Shown here one piece after another: positions 6,911-12,326 of a stretch of 12,326 bases of DNA. The notes under the pieces were generated by a model. It made no database searches, was not told where the DNA came from, and saw only the letters and a program-made list of their open reading frames with translations. Source of the stretch: an uncultured Eubacteriales bacterium (GTDB lineage Bacteria > Bacillota > Clostridia > Oscillospirales > CAG-272). Position 1 is the first letter of the stretch. Every line of letters starts with the position of its first letter. A program made the position numbers and the translations under genes. Where the stretch lies: positions 1-12,326 of the forward strand of contig CAKSNQ010000040.1 of NCBI GenBank assembly GCA_934476315.1, given 5' to 3'.

Positions 6911-8335
6911 ATGGCAGAGAATCTGTTGAAGAAGCATCCGATGCCGACGCAGGAGCCTGCGGTTCGGGCACATAATTTTGACGAGGTCGCCACGGGCTAC
7001 GACGAGGCGACGGCACTTGCCGAGGCGCTCCGTTGTCTGCACTGCAAGACGGCGCCCTGCGTGGCGGGATGTCCCGTCAACGTTCACATTCCCGACTTCA
7101 TCGCCCGGGTGCGCGAGGGGGATTTTGAGGGCGCGTACCGCGTCATTCTGAACTCGTCCACCCTGCCCGCCGTCTGCGGACGGGTCTGCCCGCAGGAGAC
7201 GCAGTGCGAGAGCAAATGCGTCCGCGGCATCAAGGGCGAGCCGGTCGGCATCGGTCGGCTGGAACGCTTCGTCGCGGACTGGCACAACGCCCACAGCGAC
7301 GAGGTTCCGACCTGCGCGCCGGCAAACGGACACCGCGTGGCGGTCGTCGGCTCGGGACCCTCGGGGCTGACCTGCGCGGGCGATCTGGCGCGGGCGGGCT
7401 ACGCGGTGACGGTGTTTGAAGCGCTTCATACCGCGGGCGGCGTGCTGGTGTACGGCATCCCCGAATTCCGGCTTCCCAAGGACATCGTGAAAAAAGAGGT
7501 GGACCGCCTGCGCGCCATGGGCGTGGACATCCGCACTAATATGATTATCGGCAAGACGCTGACCGTGGACGAACTGCTCGCGGACGGCTTTGAAGCGGTG
7601 TTCATCGGCTCGGGCGCGGGACTTCCCAACTTTATGAATATTCCCGGCGAGGGACTGCGCGGTGTGTATTCCGCCAATGAATTTCTCACCCGTGCCAACC
7701 TGATGAAGGCGTACGCGCCCGACCCCACCACCCCCATCAGCCGCGGCGGACGGGTCGCGGTCGTGGGCGGCGGAAACGTTGCGATGGACGCGGCGCGGAC
7801 GGCTCTGCGGCTGGGCGCGGAGCATGTGTCGGTGATCTACCGACGCTCTATGGCGGAATTGCCCGCCCGCCGCGAGGAGGTCGAGCATGCCATGGAGGAG
7901 GGCATCGAGTTCTGTGAGCTGACCAACCCGATCGAGATCCTCGGCTATCACAATGCAGAAAACCCGCGCGACGAAAAGAACGGCACGGTCACGGCACTGC
8001 GCTGTGTGCGCATGGAGCCGGGCGAGCCGGACGAACGCGGACGCCGCCGTCCCGTCGAGGTGCCGGACAGCGCGTTCGACCTCCCGATGGACACGGTCAT
8101 CATGGCGATCGGAACCTCGCCCAACCCGCTCATCAAAACCACGACACCCGACCTTGAAGTCAACGGACGCGGCGGCATTGTGGCGGAAGCGACCACCGGG
8201 CAGACGTCCAAGCGCGGCGTGTTCGCCGGCGGTGACGCCGTTACGGGCGCGGCGACCGTCATTTCCGCCATGGGCGCGGGCAAGGCGGCGGCGCGCGCGA
8301 TCGACGCCTATCTCTCCCCGCAGGACGCGGAGTGA
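6911..8335 (+). CDS. nfnB: NfnB-like / glutamate synthase small subunit-type oxidoreductase (FAD, two 4Fe-4S)
   Basis: The 474-residue product is the large NfnB-type partner of the preceding gene and shares the fold of the glutamate synthase small subunit (GltD). Seen: an N-terminal iron-sulfur domain with C42, C45, C50 and C54 and then C89, C93, C99 and C103, enough for two 4Fe-4S clusters; an FAD motif VVGSGPSGL (145-153); an NADPH motif VVGGGNVAMDAART (284-297); and a C-terminal FAD-contact segment GVFAGGDAVTGAATVISAMGAGK (436-458). No large glutamate synthase subunit is encoded nearby, whereas an nfnA-type gene is, which supports transhydrogenase function. The ATG at 6911 was chosen because the family starts just before the first cluster; AAAGGA is 13 bases upstream. 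The frame stays open further upstream inside nfnA but that part is not family-like. Many genomes label it gltA or gltD. Confidence 0.95.
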   Translation: MAENLLKKHPMPTQEPAVRAHNFDEVATGYDEATALAEALRCLHCKTAPCVAGCPVNVHIPDFIARVREGDFEGAYRVILNSSTLPAVCGRVCPQETQCESKCVRGIKGEPVGIGRLERFVADWHNAHSDEVPTCAPANGHRVAVVGSGPSGLTCAGDLARAGYAVTVFEALHTAGGVLVYGIPEFRLPKDIVKKEVDRLRAMGVDIRTNMIIGKTLTVDELLADGFEAVFIGSGAGLPNFMNIPGEGLRGVYSANEFLTRANLMKAYAPDPTTPISRGGRVAVVGGGNVAMDAARTALRLGAEHVSVIYRRSMAELPARREEVEHAMEEGIEFCELTNPIEILGYHNAENPRDEKNGTVTALRCVRMEPGEPDERGRRRPVEVPDSAFDLPMDTVIMAIGTSPNPLIKTTTPDLEVNGRGGIVAEATTGQTSKRGVFAGGDAVTGAATVISAMGAGKAAARAIDAYLSPQDAE

Positions 8336-8462
8336 GCTTTGGGGAACGGGCGGACGCGGGCGCGGCGCTCTTTGCGCAACTTACGACCGACCTGCCGACC
8401 GACGGGCGATGAATGACATCCGACACCCGGCGCGCGGCGGCACGCCCCGATGCGACGCGCCG

Positions 8463-8487
8463 TGTCGCAGTGCGACATCAAATGTCG
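8463..8487. promoter_or_regulatory. Overlapping inverted repeats, operator-like
   Basis: TGTCGCA-G-TGCGACA (8463-8477) is a perfect dyad. It overlaps a second dyad, CGACAT-CAA-ATGTCG (8473-8487), giving three alternating half-sites. Related TGTC/GACA pairs occur at about 8719-8728. It could bind a dimeric regulator; none is identified. Confidence 0.4.
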
Positions 8488-8549
8488 TTGTACATTCCGG
8501 AGAAATTTCGTTTTTGACAAAAAAAGACTTGACAAGCTCTGCCCCCGAC

Positions 8550-8655
8550 TTTTCCACAGCCTGCCCGGGAGCGGGAGGGGAGTTTTTGACGATAACCACA
8601 GGGTTTTACACAATTCCCACAGAGTTTTCCACAGGGGCGCGCGGATTTTTCCGCA
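8550..8655 (+). other. Cluster of DnaA-box-like 9-mers
   Basis: Three 9-mers match TTWTNCACA exactly: TTTTCCACA (8550-8558), TTTTACACA (8604-8612) and TTTTCCACA (8625-8633). A fourth, TTTTCCGCA (8647-8655), has one mismatch. Weaker sites start at 8592 and 8613. The last three boxes are 21 and 22 bases apart, about two helical turns, and CCACAG-N-GTTTT-N-CACA is a direct repeat at 8596 and 8617. All are on one strand. AT-rich DNA follows at 8664-8712. It could be a DnaA-binding locus (origin-like, titration or regulatory). Confidence 0.55.
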
Positions 8656-8903
8656 GGAAAGGGGAAAAATTCCTCCGGAATGAAAAATCGGCATTTTTCA
8701 TAAACTTTCCCCCAAAGTGACAAAATGTCCGCCGCTCACCGTGCGGACGCGGGGGAATTTTCCGGAAGTCGCGCATAAAATGTCGTAGGTCGGCAGAAGG
8801 ATCCCGCCCGGGAGAGGCGGGTTCGGACATCTCCCGTCAGACCGGGAACGACAAGCAAAACTACCCGGCGAAAAGCCGCCGGACGAACAAGGAGGACTGA
8901 CCC

Positions 8904-9710
8904 ATGCCGCGCATGGAAGAGATTCAGGAGCTGTTGCGGGACGCTGCGCGCGCCGCGACGCATTATGTCAAAAAATGGCGGAGGATTCCCGACATCATCG
9001 CCGAGGAAATCCGGTCGGACATCGCCGCCGTCCGCGAGCGCGACCCCGCCGCCCGGAGCGACATTGAGGTGTTGCTTCTTTACTCGGGCGTGCATGCCAT
9101 CCTCGCCTACCGCGTGGCGCACAAGCTGTACCTCGGGCGGCACTATTTTTCGGCGCGGCTGGTCAGCCAGTGGGCGCGCCGCATGACGGGGATTGAAATT
9201 CACCCCGGCGCCCGCATCGGCAAGGGCTTTTTCATCGACCACGGCATGGGCGTCGTGATCGGAGAGACGACCGAGATCGGCGATAACTGCTCGCTTTATC
9301 AGGGCGTGACGCTGGGCGGCACGGGAAAGGACGTCGGCAAGCGTCACCCGACGCTGGGCAACAACGTCATGGTCGGCGCGGGCGCCAAGGTGCTCGGTCC
9401 CATGACCATCGGGGATAACAGCAAGATCGCCGCGGGCGCGGTGGTTCTCAAGGAAATTCCGGAGAACAGCACCGCCGTCGGCGTTCCCGCGCACGTTGTC
9501 CGCCGCAGTGGAGTCCGCGTCGGCGCGGATGTTGACCAGATTCACATTCCCGACCCGATCGCGCAGGAGATCGCGCGGCTGGAGCGGCGTATCGCCGAGC
9601 TGGAAGCGAAAAGCGGCGGAACCGTCGGGCAGGAGGCTCCGGGGGCGCAGGAAATTTCGGATGTTGAGGAGATTGCGGACTTCGCGGACATCTCCGATAG
9701 CAATGAATAA
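8904..9710 (+). CDS. cysE: Serine O-acetyltransferase
   Basis: The 268-residue product is a CysE/EpsC-type enzyme that transfers acetyl from acetyl-CoA to L-serine, giving O-acetylserine for cysteine synthase. Seen: an N-terminal helical part with RSDI and YSGVHAILAYRVAHKLY (60-76), then a left-handed beta-helix with hexapeptide repeats from about 95: TGIEIHPGARIGKGFFIDHGMGVVIGET, catalytic H113, QGVTLGGTGK (133-142), KRHPTLGNNV and AVGVPAHVV. It carries about 30 residues before the usual N-terminus and an acidic tail after 215 with a short coiled coil (IAQEIARLERRIAELEAK). ATG at 8904 has AAGGAGG 8 bases upstream. It stands alone between a regulatory region and a terminator; no cysK is present. 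No T-box is seen, so regulation differs from many Firmicutes. Confidence 0.96.
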   Translation: MPRMEEIQELLRDAARAATHYVKKWRRIPDIIAEEIRSDIAAVRERDPAARSDIEVLLLYSGVHAILAYRVAHKLYLGRHYFSARLVSQWARRMTGIEIHPGARIGKGFFIDHGMGVVIGETTEIGDNCSLYQGVTLGGTGKDVGKRHPTLGNNVMVGAGAKVLGPMTIGDNSKIAAGAVVLKEIPENSTAVGVPAHVVRRSGVRVGADVDQIHIPDPIAQEIARLERRIAELEAKSGGTVGQEAPGAQEISDVEEIADFADISDSNE

Positions 9711-9716
9711 ACAAAG

Positions 9717-9751
9717 CAGGGTGGAGTCGCGCATAGCGCGACTCCACCCTG
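9717..9751. terminator. Probably bidirectional terminator between cysE and the retron
   Basis: A perfect 16-bp stem (9717-9732 with 9736-9751) has a 3-base ATA loop. It starts 6 bases after the cysE stop and about 40 bases past the reverse transcriptase stop. On the plus strand it is followed only by TTCT; on the minus strand by CTTTGTTTATT, a better U-rich tract. It therefore fits the retron transcript best and may also stop cysE. Confidence 0.75.
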
Positions 9752-9793
9752 TTCTACGCTGTAAGGTTCAACCCTCGTGCCTGCGGGCAACGG

Positions 9794-10729
9794 TCAAAGC
9801 CCCTTAACAGAGGGCTTCCCCCGGTGCTCCCCCAACCACGCCTTGTACTCCTGCATTTCCTTGTTTTCCGGCTCTATCGACAGGACATAGTGGATTCTTC
9901 CGAGCAACTGCGGGAGGTATTCCTCCGCCGTCCCGCCCCCTCCGACGGAATCCAGATGTGACCCGATGCCGAATTTTTTGCAGTAATACATCTCCTGCCG
10001 GAGCTGTTTTTTGTATCCGGCGGGCACGCTGAGCCGTTCATTGACGACAATGCCCGTGACAGCATGCTTTTGCCCCTCCCGGACAACCACCGTTTTTTTA
10101 TCATTCAAAAAAAGCCCCGCCTTTTTCAGCTCCGACCTGACAAGGCGGATGACCGGGCGGGGATCGAAATCTCCCGAAAAAGTCATATCGTCGCAGTACC
10201 GCGTGTAGGCGATTTGGCGGGCGGCGCAAAAGGAGCCGACGGTGTTGTCGAAATCTTTCATAATAATGTTTGAAATGGTCGGCGAGGTGGGGGCGCCCTG
10301 CGGCAGTGCGTCCCTGTATACGCAGAGAAGGGAGAGCAGAACGCGGTTCTGCTCCGAATAGCGCTCCCCCGGGAACGCCTTTTCTTTTACCATGGGGTAG
10401 ATCAGATGGTCAAAAAAATGCCGGATGTCCAGCTTCAACAGCACCGGCTTTCCCACGTGCGGGGCGGCATTGATTTTTGTACTGCCGCCCGGACGGTATG
10501 CCGTGGCGTAGGGCGAGATTTCTTCCATGGAAAGAAGTCTGTCGTTGATTCTCCGCTGGATGGACTTCAAAAAATCATCCGGCACGTGCAGCTGGCGAAA
10601 TTCTCCGTTTCCCTTCGGGATTTTGACGGGGTGATAATGCCGCTGCACATGATTGCTGACGCTGTACAGCGCCCTCCCCGAAAAGCCCAGGTCTTTTACC
10701 AAGGAGGAAAATTCCCGATACACGATCAT
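9794..10729 (-). CDS. Retron-type reverse transcriptase
   Basis: The 311-residue product is a retron reverse transcriptase, which copies part of a structured RNA to make multicopy single-stranded DNA linked to RNA. Seen in order: IPKGNGEFRQLHVPDDFLK (37-55); the retron-specific NAxxH as NAAPH (87-91); LKLDIRHFFD (99-107) with catalytic D101; LPQGAPTSP (142-150); the catalytic box YCDD (178-181), where retrons usually have YADD; LKKAGLFLNDKKT; and the retron-specific VTG (224-226). Length is typical and no extra domain is fused. ATG at 10729 has AAAGGAGG 10 bases upstream. The frame is open to 10900 but that extension runs through the predicted ncRNA and has no family similarity. The msr-msd candidate lies directly upstream. 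No effector gene is adjacent: guaA and cysE flank the unit. Codon use is visibly more AT-rich than in the neighbours, suggesting transfer. Known retrons studied so far act in phage defence. Confidence 0.96.
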   Translation of the reverse strand: MIVYREFSSLVKDLGFSGRALYSVSNHVQRHYHPVKIPKGNGEFRQLHVPDDFLKSIQRRINDRLLSMEEISPYATAYRPGGSTKINAAPHVGKPVLLKLDIRHFFDHLIYPMVKEKAFPGERYSEQNRVLLSLLCVYRDALPQGAPTSPTISNIIMKDFDNTVGSFCAARQIAYTRYCDDMTFSGDFDPRPVIRLVRSELKKAGLFLNDKKTVVVREGQKHAVTGIVVNERLSVPAGYKKQLRQEMYYCKKFGIGSHLDSVGGGGTAEEYLPQLLGRIHYVLSIEPENKEMQEYKAWLGEHRGKPSVKGL

Positions 10730-10752
10730 ATGAAATCTTCCTCCTTTCCCCT

Positions 10753-10928
10753 GTGGAACAAAACAATGTGAATATCGATGTCGCGCAGCTGTATCCTCGA
10801 GCCCATGGCAGTGGGCGGCAATACAGCGGAGCGGCTTCGAATGAACGGAGTGAAACCCCGAGGCTTCTGCGTCCCGGCGGCGACTCGCCGCCGGTGCCAA
10901 TGTCAGTTGACTTGCTCTGATGTTCCAC
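10753..10928 (-). ncRNA. Retron msr-msd RNA (predicted)
   Basis: On the minus strand GTGGAACA (10928-10921) and TGTTCCAC (10760-10753) are complementary. They bound 160 bases as the a1/a2 repeats of a retron RNA do, and a2 ends 23 bases before the reverse transcriptase start. Just after a1 comes TCAGAGC, offering candidate branch guanosines at 10917 or 10915. The msr part contains a small hairpin (CAA-GTCA/TGAC-TTG, 10898-10914) and a strong 8-bp hairpin CCGGCGGC-GAGTC-GCCGCCGG (10874-10894). The msd part contains the stem GCTGTAT/ATACAGC (10788-10794, 10821-10827), capped by GCCCA/TGGGC (10801-10805, 10812-10816). Exact ends, the branch base and the msr/msd border are inferred. No clear promoter was found upstream; read-through from guaA is possible. 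Confidence 0.78.
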
Positions 10929-10953
10929 GTGGTTTCTGTGATGACCTTTGGGC

Positions 10954-11002
10954 GCCGACCGCCGATCGTCGATCGTCAATCGTTGACCGTTAACGGTGAC
11001 TG
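10954..11002. repeat. Degenerate 7-bp tandem repeat
   Basis: Consecutive 7-mers read GCCGACC, GCCGATC, GTCGATC, GTCAATC, GTTGACC and GTTAACG (10954-10995), with a decayed unit to 11002. Each differs from the next by one to three bases. The array ends at ACCGTTAACGGT, a 12-bp palindrome (10987-10998). It lies between the guaA stop and the retron RNA. No guaA terminator with a U-tract was found here. Confidence 0.72.
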
Positions 11003-11012
11003 CACCTGTCCG

Positions 11013-11993
11013 TTATTCCCACTCAATGGTGGCGACGGGCTTGGGGGAGAGGTCGTAGAGGACGCGGTTGACGCCCTTGACCTCGGCGAGAATACGCGAG
11101 GTGATGTGGTGGAGAAGCGCGTACGGAATCTCCTCAATGGTCGCGCTGGTCGCGTCCACCGAATTGACGGCGCGGATGACGACGGGCCATTCCCAGCTTC
11201 TTTTGCCGTCGCGGATGCCGGTGGAACGGCAGTCGGGAATGGTGGTGAAGTACTGCCACACCTTGCCTGCCAGTCCGTTTTTCTCAAATTCCTCCCGCAG
11301 GATCGCGTCGGACTCGCGCACTGCCTCCAGGCGGTCGCGCGTGATAGCGCCGGTGCAACGGACGCCCAGTCCCGGTCCGGGGAACGGCTGACGGTAGACC
11401 ATGCTGTCGGGCAGACCCAGCGTCTTGCCGACCATGCGCACCTCGTCCTTATAGAGCAGCTTGACCGGCTCGACCAGCGTGAAGTTCAGGTCCTCAGGCA
11501 GACCGCCGACGTTGTGGTGCGCCTTGACGCCCTTACTCTCCAGGATGTCGGGGTAGATGGTGCCCTGTGCGAGAAATTCGATGCCGTCGAGCGCCTTTGC
11601 CTGTTCCGCGAAGACGTCGATGAACTCTTTGCCGATGATTTTGCGCTTTTGCTCGGGGTCGGTGACGCCCGCCAGCTTATCGAGGAAGCGGTCGGTGGCG
11701 TCGATGTAGATGAGGTTGGCTTTCAGCTCGTCGCGGAAGACGCGGATAACCTGTTCCGGTTCGCCCTTACGGAGCAGACCGTGGTTGACGTGGACGCAGG
11801 TGAGCTGTTTGCCGATGGCGCGGATGAGCAGGGCGGCGACGACGGAGGAATCCACGCCGCCGGAGAGGGCGAGGAGGACTTTTTTGTTGCCGATGGTCCG
11901 GCGGAGCTCAGCGACCCGGGTGTCGATGAACTCCTGAGCCAGTGCGGGGGTATTGATGCGGGGCATGGTGTCGGGACGAATGTTTTCGTTCAT
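11013..11993 (-). CDS. guaA: GMP synthase, ATP-pyrophosphatase subunit only
   Basis: The 326-residue product corresponds to the C-terminal two-thirds of GMP synthase, which adenylates XMP and aminates it to GMP. Seen: the PP-loop SGGVDSS (44-50), VNHGLLRKGE, the lid segment GTIYPDILESKG, GLPEDL, and the dimerization domain with RQPFPGPGLGVRCTG, ending in YDLSPKPVATIEWE as the family does. The class I glutamine amidotransferase domain (about 200 residues, with the Cys-His-Glu triad) that precedes this in most bacterial GuaA is absent. Between the start and the window end there is only a promoter and repeats. It must use a separate glutaminase subunit, as in archaea, or free ammonia. ATG at 11993 has AAAGGA 7 bases upstream; the open extension to 12116 crosses the promoter. 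Confidence 0.96.
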   Translation of the reverse strand: MNENIRPDTMPRINTPALAQEFIDTRVAELRRTIGNKKVLLALSGGVDSSVVAALLIRAIGKQLTCVHVNHGLLRKGEPEQVIRVFRDELKANLIYIDATDRFLDKLAGVTDPEQKRKIIGKEFIDVFAEQAKALDGIEFLAQGTIYPDILESKGVKAHHNVGGLPEDLNFTLVEPVKLLYKDEVRMVGKTLGLPDSMVYRQPFPGPGLGVRCTGAITRDRLEAVRESDAILREEFEKNGLAGKVWQYFTTIPDCRSTGIRDGKRSWEWPVVIRAVNSVDATSATIEEIPYALLHHITSRILAEVKGVNRVLYDLSPKPVATIEWE

Positions 11994-12013
11994 AGTGGTT
12001 TCCTTTCCCGTGG

Positions 12014-12049
12014 GGATTTTCTTGTTTTTCTCATTATAACAGAAAATCC
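12014..12049. promoter_or_regulatory. Inverted repeat around the guaA -10 region
   Basis: GGATTTTC (12014-12021) and GAAAATCC (12042-12049) are perfect inverted repeats separated by 20 bases. They enclose the -10 box and predicted transcription start. This is a possible operator; no regulator is known from the sequence. Confidence 0.4.
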
Positions 12050-12061
12050 GACAGGATGCAA
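12033..12061 (-). promoter_or_regulatory. Sigma-A-type promoter of guaA
   Basis: On the minus strand: -35 TTGCAT (12061-12056), a 17-base spacer, and -10 TATAAT (12038-12033). The leader is only about 30 bases, too short for a purine riboswitch. Confidence 0.82.
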
Positions 12062-12084
12062 GCGCTGTGTGAAAATTTGGTCGT

Positions 12085-12257
12085 TTCTCTTCAAAGTTTT
12101 CGCCCGCCTTTTTCAAAAGGCGGCGCGGGTTCAGCGCCGCGGTGCGCTGATCGCCGCCCGCAGGCGGCGAAACCCCGCGGCATTTTCTTTTTTGATAGCT
12201 TTTTTCTTTTGTGCCTCTGGTCTCAAAAGAAAAAAGCGGCTAAAGGAGCTGAAATTG
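12085..12257 (+). repeat. Palindromic element A, copy 2 (upstream of guaA)
   Basis: Hairpins in the same order as copy 1: CCGCCTTTT/AAAAGGCGG (12104-12123), CAGCGC/GCGCTG (12132-12149), TCGCCGCC-CGCA-GGCGGCGA (12151-12170), and the 14-bp stem at 12198-12237 with an identical loop. The stem of the third hairpin differs from copy 1 in three base pairs, all compensated, while its CGCA loop is unchanged. Confidence 0.88.
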
Positions 12258-12326
12258 CAGGGGATAGCAGGTGCTTTTCGGTTGCTGTTGGTATTTACTT
12301 TAGGTTGAAAGGCGTTCATGCAGGAT
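12258..12326 (+). repeat. Start of a further repeat array (module C tail, then B)
   Basis: The sequence GGTTGCTGTTGGTAT-TACTTTAGGTTGAAA and the final CATGCAGGAT match the bases leading into module B at about 4908-4948 and 5432-5472. The array continues beyond the window. Confidence 0.75.

Larger units (their letters stand above)
8336..8903. other. 568-bp non-coding region between nfnB and cysE
   Basis: No gene is supported here. It holds overlapping inverted repeats (8463-8487), two TTGACA direct repeats (8514-8519, 8529-8534), a DnaA-box-like cluster (8550-8655), an AT-rich 9-bp hairpin (ATGAAAAAT/ATTTTTCAT, 8680-8701) and a CCCGCC/GGCGGG hairpin (8803-8821) in what is probably the cysE leader. 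No T-box core (GGGTGGNACCGCG) and no clear -10/-35 pair was found for cysE. Confidence 0.75.

Noticed and set aside
5866..6993. Long minus-strand frame opposite nfnA and its promoter
   Set aside because: The plus-strand gene has conserved motifs, a promoter and a ribosome binding site. The antisense frame has none.
8514..8557. cysE promoter using either TTGACA repeat as -35
   Set aside because: No TATAAT-like hexamer lies 16-18 bases downstream of either TTGACA.
8700..8903. T-box leader for cysE
   Set aside because: No GGGTGGNACCGCG core or terminator/antiterminator pair is visible; only an isolated CCCGCC/GGCGGG hairpin.
10730..10900. 57-residue N-terminal extension of the reverse transcriptase
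   Set aside because: It would translate the predicted msr-msd RNA, has no family similarity, and the ATG at 10729 has a strong ribosome binding site.
11994..12116. 41-residue N-terminal extension of GuaA
   Set aside because: It spans the -10 and -35 boxes, and the ATG at 11993 has its own ribosome binding site. It is too short to be an amidotransferase domain.
10920..12308. A 462-codon plus-strand open frame opposite guaA
   Set aside because: It is antisense to a fully conserved guaA and its promoter; long antisense frames are expected in GC-rich genes. The peptide has no recognisable motif.

Overview
The window looks like chromosomal DNA from a GC-rich anaerobic Firmicute, probably an Oscillospiraceae/Ruminococcaceae-like clostridium. 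This is inferred from strong AGGAGG-type ribosome binding sites, a TTG start, sigma-A-type promoters, a ThiI without a rhodanese domain, an EpsC-like serine acetyltransferase and an NfnAB transhydrogenase. No 16S or other decisive marker is present.

Layout, left to right. (1) 1-271: remnants of palindromic intergenic repeats, ending in the terminator of thiI. (2) 272-4525, minus strand: an apparent four-gene operon read right to left, holA (clamp-loader delta) - DnaQ-fold exonuclease with an unusual N-terminus - DUF2007-like small protein - thiI. It has a clear promoter at 4575-4603 and a terminator at 197-239. (3) 4558-5900: no gene; filled with a mosaic of palindromic repeat modules, several showing compensatory changes between copies. 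(4) 5908-8335, plus strand: promoter, nfnA and nfnB. (5) 8336-8903: non-coding, with a cluster of DnaA-box-like 9-mers and overlapping inverted repeats. (6) 8904-9710, plus strand: cysE, followed by a near-perfect hairpin that probably terminates transcription from both sides. (7) 9794-10928, minus strand: a retron, made of a reverse transcriptase with the diagnostic NAxxH and VTG motifs and, just upstream, a structured msr-msd candidate bounded by an 8-nt inverted repeat. (8) 10954-10995: a degenerate 7-bp tandem repeat. (9) 11013-12061, minus strand: guaA with its own promoter, encoding only the ATP-pyrophosphatase and dimerization part of GMP synthase. (10) 12085-12326: a second copy of the repeat element found upstream of holA.

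The cellular genes are mostly housekeeping: replication, tRNA thiolation, electron bifurcation, cysteine and GMP synthesis. The accessory material is the retron and the repeats. The retron sits between two unrelated core genes with no recognisable effector gene beside it. The most interesting items are this compact retron, the covarying palindromic repeat families, the DnaA-box cluster away from any dnaA gene, and the glutaminase-less GuaA.
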